From assembly GCA_029962745.1 (NCBI GenBank), contig CM057152.1:24594766-24658765 (forward strand): a DNA stretch of 64,000 nt. The letters run 5' to 3'. Below the pieces are notes generated by a model. The model saw only the letters and a program-made list of their open reading frames with translations, was not told the origin of the DNA and made no database searches. Every line of letters begins with the position of its first letter. Positions within the stretch are counted from its first letter, which is position 1. The position numbers and the translations under genes were made by a program. This DNA comes from Echinometra lucunter. Lineage: Eukaryota > Echinodermata > Echinoidea > Camarodonta > Echinometridae. Of the stretch, positions 43,521-56,613 are shown one piece after another.

Positions 43521-45560
43521 AAACAAAGGAGTCAATAGAGAGGCGCTTAAGTACTGTGTTCGGAACGCGCTCGAACAGGATGCGTTCGGAACGTTCGACC
43601 TATCTTTTTGAGTTGCAAGCACAATCAGAATAGTGGCCCGGAAATCGGAACACTGCCGCGTTTGCCCGCTCGATTGCCTGGCACAATTGCCGGGGAGATC
43701 CCGGTTCCGGCCAAGAATAGACCGGTAGTTTTATCCCCAACTCCGCTGACGGGCGACATGTCGATGTCACACGATGCATGTCAATAGCGATAGTGTGACG
43801 CGATCTTCTAAAAGACCACTTTTTTTTTCCTACTTTGCCCGTTAAGGTTTTTTTTATCATCTTATGATTATATTTTCATTAATACTTTTGATGTTACCAG
43901 TCATATTCAGTGTTACTCAAAGTTATATCATGGGGTGACCTGATTTCGCGCACATTTTAATTTTCTAACATGTCTAAAGAACTCAATTTTCAATCCATAA
44001 TTTCCCAAGTTTTACCAAAGATTTTGGTAAAGTTTTACCAAAGATCAATTGACACCAAAGAGAAAGCAAAGTTTTAGACTACAAATGAGCGCACGAAGAA
44101 GACTTATTTACAAAGAGTTCCCGAGATATCGTGATCGCAAAATTCAATGTCGCATTGCATATGCGCTGGAATTGGCAAAGTTTAAAAAAAAAAAAAAAAA
44201 AACAGCGAGTCCTTATTTCGTGCACGGCAGTTTACAAATGATTAATACAAAATAGAGATCAAAAAAAGGTAAGACAATTGCATCAATAGCAAGGCAAAAT
44301 TCAGTGGAATTATATGTGATCCTATTTTGCTTACAATTATTTTGATGAAAATGCCAATTGAAATGAGGAATTTTAGACCCTTGTCGGTACATTTTTTTTT
44401 CGGAACGGACGTAAAATGCGGCAAAATTTGCCGATATTTCATTAATACCTTCCCAATTCCTTCCTCAATTTCAAAGAAAAGTTAGTCTGTAGATCCCTAC
44501 TCTTTCTGTTGGTGCTATCAGATTTTCAAAATCTTTCCTAGTTTTGAGATAAGACCCGGTACGTGAAATATGGACATGCGCGAAATTAGGTCAGACTGCC
44601 ATACATGATAAAGCAATTCTTCTGCTATCATATCATTTCATACTGTAATTCATTGTTTTGTCATTCCGTGTATTTTCAATTTGATTTCTACTTTAGTTTA
44701 ATGTTTGTAGCATAACACGGTCAAAAGCAATTATTTCATGTTCATGTTTGTTTCACCGGGATGAGATTTAAGTCAATGACTTGCACACCCCATGAGAGAG
44801 AAAGAGAGAGAGAGAGAGAGAAACACCAGAGGACAGAAATAAGTGTAAATTTGACAGAAGTCAAATGAATGTTGGCATATGGTTTTAATTATTTTTCATC
44901 ATAAATAAGTTAATATCCGCTCCATGCAGTTTCCGGAAAAGTTTACAATTTCAGCTTATCATTTCAAAACAATAAAAGAAACTGGAAACTTGAAAAACGA
45001 ATGTTGCAATAAAATTTCACATCCCTTGAATGTACACTTATAAACGGTTTGGGAAGTACACATACGTTGAACAAAATGAAATCAGAAAGCGGATCGTAAA
45101 TTAAGCCAAGTTTATCCAAAATAATCATAATGAAGAGAAAACGATACATGAAATATCAGTTTTCTTGGGCTAGTTAAAGTTCACAAAATCTAACGGCGTC
45201 CATTTCTGTCAACATGCAACCTGTGTCCCATGCAACCGATAAATGGTGTCATGTTTTAATTTCGACAGTATAGTCACTACCCATCCACTGAAATTATTTA
45301 AAGACAATTTGAGAACCTATAGAGAATGACGAGTTTTTATAATACGTTTAGGCAGAATCAGCTCTTGTCTGATTACTTCTCCATACAATTTACATTTGAA
45401 TGACCTAGCTTCGAATTGCACGATAGTCCTGTGATACAGACTAGAATAAATCAAATTCATGTTGTGGAGCTATAATTTATAGTATGAAATAGCTTCATGG
45501 TTAAACGCAGCCTCGCTCGATCTGACTAATATTAAATAATGTTTGCTGACCCGAAATAAC
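43521..45560. other. Unassigned DNA with small low-complexity features
   Basis: It contains a perfect 9-bp-stem hairpin (tttaccaaagattttggtaa region, about 44010-44035), an A18-type tract at 44175-44192, and a (ga)n microsatellite at 44795-44821. No supported gene. Confidence 0.45.
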
Positions 45561-45599
45561 ACAGGATCGCTGTCCCCGACGAACAATTAAAAGTGTTCC

Positions 45600-47000
45600 C
45601 CTTTTTGAACGTGTGTAGTCTTTCTTTTCATTCATTTCAAAATAATTTCATGACACTGGAAACCCTAGCCCCTACGCCAACGTTGCTTTTCTTTCTGGCA
45701 TGTATGTTTTCAGGTTTGTTACATCATACGTTCTCTCATCTCTCTGGCAAAACTCCTCTGTAGCTGTTTATCGCTTGTGAGATGTTTGTGGTGAATGATT
45801 GAGAGGAAACTAGTTAAGAACAAAGCAACTTGATAAATGCAGATCGATAGTTCTCAGAATTAGGCAGAGAATATAGTCTGGCCACGAAATATTCAGCATC
45901 AATTCTTATTTCATACAAGTTTGTACAAAGAATAAAAATATGCAGTACTAGTGATGCGCAAAAATGAATTTTGTTGTTGGTATTTGATAATCTCAGGATA
46001 TATTTTGTTTGAAGGGACAGTGATGCAGGGGGGCAGGGGCGACTGCCCCTATATTCAAGTGATCAACAAAGAAAAAGAAAAGAGAAAAGGAAAAGAGGAA
46101 GAAAGAAGAGTATGAGAAAAGAGAATACTGGGTCATGCAACTATTATGATACCCCTTTTTTCATTTAAAACGTGAATAAATTTACCAGTTGGTCATCTTG
46201 CCTCTATCAAAAATGCACTGGCGCCGCCCCTGTTTGTATGCGTTTTATAATTTGTTGCACTGATCAAATAATTCCTACATCGTGAAATTCAAGTTAAAAT
46301 GAGAATAATGGGTCTCTTAGTGTTAGGAGGAAAATGTGGAAATGAAAGATTTTGTATTGTATTATACAATTTTGCGAATTGCGAACATTACATATCCTTT
46401 TGAGGCTTTTTTTCCAATAAAATGAGTGATAAATTGTCTTTTTTATGAAAAAAAAATCATATGTAACGCTAATATAGAAAATCAATTACTAGTATATTAT
46501 TTCCTTTGCAGAAATTGAAGGCAGTTAAACTGAACTAGCAGATTGGAGTCTGAACCAAATTTCAGTACCCCCCCCCCCCCCCCCCCCCCCCCCCCGTCAA
46601 AGCCTGCATTTTGATGAAAAGAAAATGACCGTGAAAAGATGTGCTGGCTGTCCATTGTGATCGTGCACAAACTTTTGTCATCTGTACGCCCCCCCCCAAT
46701 AATGAACAATAAACCGTCAACTTCCCAATAGAAGTGTTTTGTACATACAGTGAATTGTTGGTTACATAACGAAGAATAGCAGCACGGCCGGCAGACCAGC
46801 GATGAAAAGAACCTTGGCCATGGAACTTTCTTTACTTTGACATAATTGCGCGACCATTGCTATCAGTATCACATGTAGAAGAAGTGTAAGATTAAGAGTT
46901 ATGATAGTCAGGCTCAGAATAGAGTAATTATGTAAATTAGTAAAACTGGAACCATGATTCTTGTTGTTTTTTTTTTTTTTACTATACTACTTCTTTGGTA
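45600..47000. repeat. Diverged segmental duplication, copy 1
   Basis: Ordered matches with 48620-50100 include: catgt...ttcaggtttgttacat with cgttctctcatct (45700-45745 vs 48737-48765); ttttgtattgtattatacaa with acatatccttt (46349-46400 vs 49297-49340); aaaatgaccgtgaaaagatg (46621 vs 49581); aagaaccttggccatg (46807 vs 49769). The matches are colinear and interrupted. A 28-nt C tract lies at 46568-46595. Confidence 0.7.
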
Positions 47001-47216
47001 GAATCCATGCAGAAATACAAAATAATGAGAATGATTTTAATCAACATGGGCGCCAACGAATCCAAACCAGTAGTCTTTCCATTTTCATACAGATCGGTGC
47101 TTTTCCATACAGTTATTAAAAAATGTACACTCTAATTTTTGCGGTGTCAAATTTTACTAAAGTGACTTCCGAAATAATTGGACGTGGAATGGGTATGTTT
47201 GTTTGTTATTTCTGTG

Positions 47217-47632
47217 TTGACCCATTCATGACAGGAATTATTTAAAGCCTAATTTGATCAGCTTTTATTCTTCAAATTGGCAACACCAACATTTTTATTT
47301 TATTGCTACATTTTTCTTATAAAACGTCATGTATCTGAAATGAATATAAACTGACAGAAATTATGATGAGAAGTCAAAAAGTTGCCAATTTCCAGGGGAA
47401 AACAGTGATTTTAAACCTTCTAACACATTGCCAATTTAAGGATTTTAATGCTTATTTTCCTTTAAAAAAATTTCAGCATCAACCAACGAATATTGACGCA
47501 ACCAGAATGGGCACAGTTTGTGTAGAATTTTTTGCTCTTTCTGCTCATGTATTTGGTATGATTTTTAGGGCTTTGCATCAAAAGATATTAGGCCAAACCA
47601 CAAAATGTGGACCTCTGTCACGAATGGGTTAA
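47217..47632. mobile_element. ~416-bp piggyBac-like MITE
   Basis: The left end TTGACCCATTCATGACA and right end TGTCACGAATGGGTTAA are 17-bp imperfect inverted repeats. The right end has a TTAA, the piggyBac target; the left has TTGA, one change away. The 89-codon frame inside has no recognised domain. Confidence 0.6.
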
Positions 47633-48615
47633 TTGTTTCCGTTTCAAAAAAAGATGAATACGAACAAAAAGAATACTGCGTCAGACTGTAAAGGCTTAGT
47701 AGAAAGCGTGATGAAGTCCCTGATGTAAAAAGAGTCTGCGTGTAGACTAGCATATGCCTATTGTCTGCAGGGTTCAAGCTTTAGAACTTTGTTTCAGGCA
47801 CCTGTAGGCAGGGCTGTGATGTTCACAATAGAAATGAGCGCATTCATGCACGCAAAGTCCGCATAATTTTTAACAGGGAGGTGGAATGTTAAACTTGTTC
47901 AAATTGCTATGACGCAAGGCAATGATTTGTTTATTTGTTGTTTTGTTTTTTTGCTTTTATATTTCAGCTGCTTCTTCCCATACTCTCAGACTTTTGAAAT
48001 AAATGAAAAGAACTACACGTATTCACGAGAAAAATTGAAAACCTATTATCCATGGAAACACATTTACAATCATATTTGTCTTAAAATCCAGATATACATT
48101 TACAATAGGCTGCATAATATTTGAGCATTTCAGGCCAATCGCTCTTAATGCAAGACGCTTTAAGGGGCTTTAATATCGACGTGGATGTATATGTATATAG
48201 GTTGATGTTACTGATGTCAATTGGCGAGTGAGCAAGGACTGACCTAACCAGGGAGGTACTACCTTGATGTAGGTCATGATGTAACTTGCTGCTCAGAACT
48301 AAAAAAAAAAAATCGTAAGGTCTGAAAACTACGACTAGTGTTACATGTACGTATGTGAGCATTCATTCTGCTATTTGTCTGTCATCATGTCGTCATGGCC
48401 ACTTGCGCAGTGCCTTTTTATCTCGACGATTTTATTTTATTTTTTTCCACTATCGAACATTATCAAGAAACGTGCGGAATGCTTGCTCCCGCTTGTTACC
48501 TGCTTGTTACTTTCCGAACATTGTATATAATTCCAAATTATCTTCGTGAAAATAAGGTGTGGAATTTTCTTCCCTCATTTTCTCTTATTAGTCATATACA
48601 CTTTCAATTAATTCA
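47633..48615. other. Unassigned DNA between the duplicated segments
   Basis: No supported gene or repeat beyond A/T tracts. Confidence 0.4.
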
Positions 48616-48619
48616 TGTC

Positions 48620-50100
48620 ATTCACCCTTGAATCTATATTACTCGCTTATACTCGTAATTATTTGATTTCTTTACCATTTTTATGCCTCCAACCACAACC
48701 GGTAGGTGCCGGAGACATTATTCTTCTGCCTTGTTTTCATGTTTGTTACATATTTCGTTCTCCCATCTTTACAAGATTACTGTTCATTGGACTACAGATA
48801 TTTGTAGTGAAGTTTGAAGAAAATAATATTTAAGAACCAACTAAAACGTCGATGGAGGTCAATCAAAAGTCATTTCTAGCAAATACTTGTCGCCAATTAT
48901 AAAATGTCTGCTGTTAGTATTTAATACTGGCAGCATGTATATTTGTGTTATATAATGCAATTTAATTCAGATACTCGACTTTTATATAAGGCTCAGCCTT
49001 TCTGTCTTCTCCGCATACTTTCATGATTGTACCTTTAAATGTCTACTCCTTATTGTCACCTTGTTTATTCTCTCTTAGATTGTCATTTATTTACATGTAT
49101 GCAGTATTTTGATATCTGTTTGTCTTTGTAAGTTTCCTTTTTAATGAAAGTAAATGAACTTGAACACTGTTATCCTGCAGGTTGTTGCAATGCATGAACT
49201 CAGATTAACAATTGAACCATTCCTGTATCATGAAATTCAACTTAAGCTCTTAAATAATTATAAGAGCATGGGAGAAAAATGTAGAAAAGTGTACACTTTT
49301 GTATTGTACTACAACTTTGTGAACGTATATCCTTTCGAAGCTTTTTCCCCAATCTAGTTTCTAGGCATCTTCCCTCGTGTGGGACAAGGAAATCTTTTAT
49401 CAGTCAGGGAATTGCAAACAACTCGGGTAAACCCCCTCCCTACGCCCCCCCTTCCCGCTTCTTTATCCGACAATGAACAACAGCGCGCAACACGAGACGA
49501 GTGTCAAAGTATCTTTAGCTCCATAGTATGTGTAGTATACTGCTTGATAAAAACACAGAGCTTCAAACTCCTTGATAAAAAGAAATGACCATGAAAAGAT
49601 TGCATTGTGACCGTCCACGAACTTTGACCTCTACGTGCCCCCCGGCTCCCGATATTGAACAATGACCGCCAGCTTCTCAACAGACGTCTTTCGTATAGGC
49701 CTACGGCCAGTCGAACTGGTTACATAATGTCCGTAATGTTAAGAATAGCAGGCTTATACGAGTGATGAAAGAACCTTGGCCATGAACCACCTATTATGGC
49801 TAAACAGTGCGAAACAGTATGATATTATTATGATGGTCCCTAGACGGGGAAGGTTAAACTTAAATCCTTATAATTATCATGTGGTTATATTTAATTACCA
49901 CAGCTTTCCCAACAATACTTGAACTTTTTTTTTCATGCAAAGCTTATTATAGGATTTTTCTTTGTTTCTTTAGTTTAATTTTTTTTTGTTCTTGTACATT
50001 TGAAAAATTGTTATTATTGTCCTCATCATTACTATCATCATCAAACAACGATGGAGATCAGTATCGTTAAACCATACACCACAATATCATGCTAAGAGTA
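48620..50100. repeat. Diverged segmental duplication, copy 2
   Basis: It is the partner of 45600-47000, in the same orientation and about 2.95-3.05 kb downstream. It lacks the long C tract and has its own small insertions (for example atgcctccaaccacaaccgg near 48683). Confidence 0.7.
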
Positions 50101-50261
50101 AACAATGTTTTATGCTGACAACATAATTCAAGGAAAATACGAATGCAAAAATAGTTAATGATTTTGTAAATACTCAACATGCGGAATTTAGGTCATTCAC
50201 TGTTTTCCAGAATTATGCCTGGACATAGAGCAAGAGTTGTGTGTTTATTCACGTCTTAATT

Positions 50262-50345
50262 TAGGTAATAATAATAAATACAGCATTTGTAATGCGCCAT
50301 CGATCTAGTCAACTTTTCTGAGGCGATCACGGGCTTGGATATATT
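50262..50345 (-). mobile_element. Third copy of the CR1/L2-like 3' end
   Basis: aataataataaatacagcat followed by ttgtaatgcgccatcgatc matches the tail and UTR of the LINE at 7956-8030. There is no coding sequence. It is a severely 5'-truncated insertion, or a SINE using the same 3' end. Confidence 0.6.
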
Positions 50346-51014
50346 GTTTTGTGTTATGCAGGGCCCCCATGAATAAATGTATTCAACTACCGAAAATAAT
50401 ACCAAGTATAAAAATATGAAATACATCAATTAATTCATAAATAGAATAATACGTAAAATAGTTTTGAAGTGCTTACATGGAAATTGCTCAAAATGGGGGG
50501 GGGGGGGGCATACAAAGGAGGTAAACTTAGACTGCTAAAATGTACATCTGTATGAAAAAAAATCATTCCTTTTTGTAATGCGCTAGGCCCATTAGAAAAA
50601 AGAAAAACCAAGTCAGGTGCGCTCCCGCCCCCGCCCCCCCCCCCCCCCCCGGCACAAACAGACACAAAATTGAAAACAAATGGAAAAACTGCAAAATAAT
50701 TTTATCTTCTTTAAGAAGAAATTTCCGTTCGTGATATAGTTTTGAACCTCGTGCTTATACATCAATTACTCTTGACAACACCCGTGCTTCGTGGGTGGCA
50801 GCGGGGTCTGCGCATATTTGCCAGAAGATATGGCGAAAGTTTTACAAACTGATTAAAATGACAATCATCATGATGTATAATAAAACTGATTTGATTCTAT
50901 TCTACGAGCTTATTAAGAAAACTATGATGAGAAGGAAAAGAAAGTGAGAAACTCAGGTGCATCTACACATTCTTGAGAGTTTGCATACATCAAAGCTACG
51001 ATCAGGAAAAATAC

Positions 51015-51580
51015 ATCAACATAACAGAAATGAGATTTATTTTTGTTACACATTCGTGGAAAAAAATCTAAGTATACTGGGAAAAGAAATGTGTCATTTT
51101 ATTCCACATGCAGCAAAAATAATATGAAAACTATGAGAAGCAAACGACAGAACAAAAGTTAAATCGCAACTAGAATAATTTCAAATATGAAATACAATGT
51201 ATGTTCATCGAATCGGTCTAACATTTCTAATTGATATGATTTGGAAATGGTCTTTAATTATTAGTACGTCCGATAACGTATTGGATTGCACAGATTTACA
51301 TGCATGTACATATACAAAAGTTGTCAAAAACGATGTGCATGTAATGAATATGGAATATTTGGTACACATAAAACATAAAAGAAATGAAATTTATTATCAT
51401 TTTTGTTACACACTCCTGGAAACAAATTACAAGTCTGCTCGGGAAAGAAGTGTGTCATTATAGTTCCACATTCTGAAAAAATACTATAAATACTATAAAG
51501 CCCAAAAGTGAACGAAAGAACAAAAGTTAAATCGTATCTAGAAGATTTGAAACACATGTACATGTACGTGCATATGCGAA
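51015..51580. repeat. Local tandem duplication, ~355-bp period
   Basis: agaaatgagatttatttttg / agaaatgaaatttattatca, gttacacattcgtgg / gttacacactcctgg, aagaaatgtgtcatt / aagaagtgtgtcatt and gaacaaaagttaaatcg appear in the same order at 51026-51170 and 51380-51540. Confidence 0.75.
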
Positions 51581-53200
51581 TCACTTTATCTTTGAGATTG
51601 CAAAATGGCGATGCGTATTACTGCAAAATACATAAATAAAACTCTTCACAAATCAATGCCTTGCTAATGCTAGCTGTAGTCTTATGAGCGCACACAAGGT
51701 TTTGAAATCTCACTCGCGTCTTTCGTTACATCTACCGAAAGATTCAGCTCCGGAGCTGCTCCGTAGCTGGTACTAGACGTCGCACGCTATATGAATACAT
51801 CTTGTTTCAGCTCCAGGTTAAACCGCGTGGGATTGTTGTTGATATATAAAGGTCAAAAGCGCAATACAACAGCAAAACAGTTTGCTCAACAAAACAAAAT
51901 GCATTAAAATGGCCAGTCTATTATTTCATTACCGGATTTTAAAATGAAATAAGTAGGTCTATTACTTTAAAACCATAATGATTTAAGTGAAGATTCATTG
52001 GACTTTTGAAGAAAAAAACCCAGCAAAAATGACAAGAAGAGAGGGGAGCAATTGGGAGTTTAATGAGGTCAGAAATTACTGCAGAGTGACCGATTCGATG
52101 TGAATACGCAGACAGAATTTGATACGGTGTAACACGCGGGTAACTTGCCCACTTTGAATGAGTTTGAAACGGCTTTACATCGGGAAAGGCGCTCCGTAGC
52201 AATATCGCAGCAAATTTGAAAACCAGTAAGTATAGATGGGGTACGCGGCATAAGAATTAACATTTTTATTGCAATGTTTTAATTTCAGTAAGCTCCTCCA
52301 CGGAGGAGAGCGGCGAGCTCTTAACTACACTTCGAACGGAACGGTGACGCGCGTGCACGGGAGATCCAAAGAGTTTAGGGAACTATTATAAAATGTACAA
52401 GAATGTTATTTCACGTTCACCAAATGATATCTAGCGATGTTTTAGTGCTCCAAGAATCCTCGAGGTACATCGTTAATCCGACCGTTCGCACGCATTCACC
52501 GATCATTAATCCGACCGTTCGCACGCATTCAGTGATTATCGATCGGATTGTTCGCTATTGCCGTTCGGTCGCATTTCCTTTTGGCAATCAGACAATGAAA
52601 TTCAGGGCACTTCCTGACTGCTTCACTGGCTGCGTTCCAAACCCGTTCGAACGGGGCCTATTGTCCTCATTTTTAATACGCGTTCAGAACGGGATCGCAA
52701 GTTAGGTGGAATAAATCTCTTGTGCCTTACAGTTACTTGTGGCCAGTTGGGATTAATTTTCAGTCATCTGGAATGTCCCATTCATACTCAATAATTAATA
52801 CCAACGGGAGTATTTCTGCTGTTTCTTTCATGTTTCTGGTAAAAATCAATTGTTATCAGGTTGGAATTACTTACAAAATGACTCTAATAATTTCTCAAAC
52901 TTACAGTGTCTTTGGTGGTTGTTTCTTATCTCTGTTCTTCTCTCTGTCCTTCTCAATAATGAGACAAGGTCTGTCAAACAACTCACACATATGGTGCACT
53001 CTGTCAAGAAGCTTCTGTCGGTTTGCTCCATTGGCAAATTCTGGAAATCATCAACAAAAGACAGAAGCAAAAATTATATCTGAATTCTATTTTGAAATGA
53101 CAAAAAAGGGCAATTAAATGGTTTTGTAGGTAGAAAAGAAACATAGGCAAACTATGCTGAAAAAAAGATGAAAGCAACTGCAACTCGGCAGTCTCATTCT
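51581..53200. other. Unassigned DNA with a 31-bp local tandem
   Basis: ttaatccgaccgttcgcacg occurs at 52472 and 52507 as two adjacent units. The 131-codon frame at 52722-53117 overlaps other frames and has no recognised domain. Confidence 0.45.
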
Positions 53201-53204
53201 CCTA

Positions 53205-54060
53205 TATGCCTCCACCTATATCAACTTCATGGCTCAATCTGTTCTCATATTATGGTGATAACCACCCCTATGACATGTTCATTGACCTCCTTGACAATCC
53301 AAAAGTCTGATCACTTTGTCTCCACATAGTTGTGCATAACTATGTGGAGTTGAGATATAGTGATAACAGAACAAACTTTAATTTCATGCATATTGACCTC
53401 TTTGACCTTTGACCTATGACGTACGAAACCTAAAATCTAATCAAATTGTCTTACTATATGATGCATACTAGCACCAGGTTTGAAGTTCATACCTCAAAAG
53501 GCTCATGAGATATTGTGTTAACAAGGCTAATGGCTGAAATAGACCTCTGGAACTCACCTCTGTGACCTTCAAGCTATATAAACTCAAAATCTAACTATAT
53601 CATCTTCCTATGGTGATACATACTAGCACCAAGTCTGAAGCTCTCGCTTCAAATGGTTCTTGAAACATCACATCAACAAGACTAAAATCTGAAATTCTCG
53701 AATTGAAGAGCTGTGAAATTTGACCCTAGATCTATATACCTTAAAATCTAATCAGATAATCTTCCTATGGTGATGCATACTACCACCAAGTTTGATGTTC
53801 ATGCTTCAAATGGTTCTTGAGACATCTCATTGATGAGGCCGACACCTGAAATTTCTTTGACCTTTTACCTTCATACCCAAAGATCTAGTACTCAGATTGT
53901 GTTCCTATATGGTGAAACACACAAGCTTGAAGTTCATACATGTACCTCAGATAGTTCTTGAGATATCGTGTTAACAAAGCTATGGTGCATGACTGTGGTT
54001 GAATTCATATGTGTGGTGGTGATCAGGCAAAACAGATCATTCACCTACTTCCCGTGGAGT
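53205..54060. repeat. TGACCT-type tandem array (diverged family member)
   Basis: Units of roughly 145-155 bp share aaatctaatcaga, atggtgatgcatactagcac, aagtttgaagttcat and ggttcttgagacatc. A perfect TGACCT-T-TGACCT core is at 53403-53415. The left edge has atatgcctccacc and the right edge cacctacttcccgtggag, decayed versions of the ATGCCTCCGCC termini. Confidence 0.75.
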
Positions 54061-54439
54061 ATTTTATAATAATTTTTTTTCATGGCAACCACACTAAAGC
54101 CGAGGTAACATAAACAGTGGAGCACCAGGAGTGTCAATTCTGACAGACATGAGTGCTATAACGAGAACGCAGTATTATTAAATTATTATTATATCTTCTT
54201 CAAAAGCTAAGTGCCTGGAATCTTCTAGAAATACATGTATCAGTTTTAATTCTGAATCACTATTTAATTGTCGTTTTCATTATTTTTACATCTAAAATTG
54301 GACTTTGGAAAAGATAACTCTCTCATCATCACTGCGCTGTTTTCCATCAAAGCAACAGGCGCATATGCGCTTGCCAAACGCTTCCACCACAATGTACCTC
54401 TACTGTATCAACGCAATGCCCAATACACTTATTGACTAA

Positions 54440-55104
54440 CTTTTGTTTGAAAATGAGACTGATCTGTCAAGTCATGCATGAGTGAGCAGACATTAAAGGC
54501 AAAAATGTCACTTTTTAAAAGTCACAAGAGTCATTTTGGGGGGTTTGTGAAACAAGATTTTTCTGGCGTTTTTTAAGTGTTGTTAATGTTTTTCGAGGTT
54601 GTGCCATGGTTGAGTGACAATATTGCGAATGATGAAGCAAGAAATGCTGAAAATTTACTGTTTAATGCCGGAAAAAACTAATACCTGGTATTTTCACATA
54701 ATGTTCTGACTCATGTTGGTCGATGCCAGTTTTTTCCACAAACTGAATGGATTTTGCAGATTTAGGAGGGCTGAACATCATTTTTCTCAAAAAACTGTGT
54801 TCACCCAACTGTGATAAACATGAAAAGTGTCAGGGATAAGCATGACTGGATCAAACAATGGAAGAATTCAAATTCGTCACAGGTTTCTTTCACAGAGCCC
54901 CAAAATGACTCTTGTGACTTTTAAAAGTGACATTTTTGCCTTTAATGTTTGCTCGCTCATGCATGAGTTGATGGATCAATCTCATTTTCACACAGAAGTC
55001 AATAAGTGAAGAAACACTCCTGCCAAATTATTTTGCTCAAAACTTTTTCGTTAAAAAGTTATGGTATTTTGAATTAAGGGGGAGTTACTTTTTTTGTTGT
55101 GTTT
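54440..55104. repeat. Inverted, chimeric copy of the 34601-35300 repeat
   Basis: 54440-54680 matches 34700-34870 and 35080-35160 in direct orientation. 54720-55104 matches 34601-35000 in inverse orientation, ending ttgttgtgttta. attaaaggcaaaaatgtcac and its complement therefore occur 400 bp apart, making a large imperfect hairpin. Confidence 0.8.
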
Positions 55105-55342
55105 AGTTGCACTATCTTCATAAGATCTACCTATGATGTCATCAGGGTTACAGGAACTGTATGCTATTAAGCATATAAAATTCTATGTATTATGACAATG
55201 GATTCTGGAAGCATCAATCCCTTTATCAAGTTCTTCTAATAGGATTACAATGCGCAAGACAATTCCTGATGTATCGAGGTAAATCTTTCTTCGTTTTCTT
55301 CATAAGTGTGTCTGTGTGTGTGTAAATGGGATTTTATAGACA

Positions 55343-56302
55343 TGTTTCAATCAGATATGATTATTTATGTCTGGGACTGACCTTTAGTGTCACCATTTGA
55401 AAGATGTGAATCAGACTTGAGCCTGGGTCAAATCAGAGTCAGTAGGTGCATTCACACACAAGAGGAATTAAAATTTGAATCGCGATTCAAATCATGATCC
55501 ATATTTCAGTTTTACTGCGACCGTTCAAAGGAAAGATCGAAATTTGGATCGCGATTCTAATTACGATTCAAATTTCGATTTTACTTTTGATCATTCACAC
55601 ACACACGAGGAAGAAACGAAAACAGGTAGGAGAGCCCACAAACTTCTCCACCTAAACTTCTGTTAAACACGATCTCGATGAGCGAAAATACACATTGACA
55701 GTATAGAAGGGCTACAGAAAATAGTGAAACAAACTCAATAATTACATACTAATTACAAAACATTTGTTTGCTATACGAGATCAACGGAGCCAAAAAAGCG
55801 GGCAGTGCATCCATGCTTATCTGTTTCAATCAGGTATGATTATTTATGTCTGGGACTGACCTTTAGTGTCACCATTTGAAAGATGTGAATCAGACTTGAA
55901 CCTGGGTCCAGTCAGAGTCAGTAGGTGCATTCACACACAAGAGGAATTAAAATTTGAATCGCGATTCAAATCACGATCCATATTTCAGTTTTACTGCGAC
56001 CGTTCACACACAAGGAAAGATCGAAATTTGGATCGAGATTCTAATTACGATTCAAATTTCGATTTTACTTTGGATCATTCACATACACGAGGAAGAAACG
56101 AAAACAGGTAGGAGAGCCCACAAACTTCTCTGCCTAAACTTCTGTTAAACACGATTTTGATGAGCGAAAATACACACTGACAGTATAGAAGGGCTACAGA
56201 AAATAGTGACACAAACTCAATAATTACATACTAATTACAAAACATTTGCTTGCTATACGAGATCAACGGAGCCAAAAAAGCGGGCAGTGTGTCCATGCTT
56301 AT
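55343..56302. repeat. 479-bp tandem duplication
   Basis: tgtttcaatcag starts both units (55343 and 55822). They match almost base for base to cgggcagtg(c/t)(a/g)tccatgctta. Small differences include an extra cacaca near 56007. Confidence 0.92.
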
Positions 56303-56613
56303 GCATACAGAGCACGTATCCTTTACGTGACACACGTACTGCATAAACTGCATAGCCTACGTACACTCTGCATGCTTAGCATGTTGATCGCACACGTGCA
56401 AAGAATGATGGGATAGATAAAACCGATTTTCAAATCGCGATTCCGTTCAAGCACACAACGCACGGCAAATAATTGCGATTATTCTGAAAAATCGCACTTC
56501 TTACTGCGAGTTGAATCACGATTATTATTGAGATTATTCTGTCCACACACAAAATAAAATCAAAATTCAAATCGATTTTTGAATGTCACTTTTTACCTTG
56601 TGTGTGAATGCCC
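55446..56613. mobile_element. AATCGCGATT-rich TIR element
   Basis: The left end gtgcattcacacacaag and right end cttgtgtgtgaatgcc are inverted. The interior is full of short aatcgcgatt/aatttcgattt inverted motifs. The right part (56390-56610) is the inverse of the solo end at 20391-20620. The second unit of the 479-bp duplication brings an extra internal copy of the left terminus at about 55926. Repetitive peptides from this region are artefacts. Confidence 0.7.

Noticed and set aside
47363..47632. 89-codon frame as a gene
   Set aside because: It lies entirely within the piggyBac-like MITE and has no known domain.
52722..53117. 131-codon frame as a gene
   Set aside because: It is overlapped by two other frames of similar length, with no domain, no splice context and AT-rich composition.
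55475..56148. Charged repetitive frames (DRDSNYDSNFDF type)
   Set aside because: They arise from aatcgcgatt-type motifs in a duplicated TIR element.
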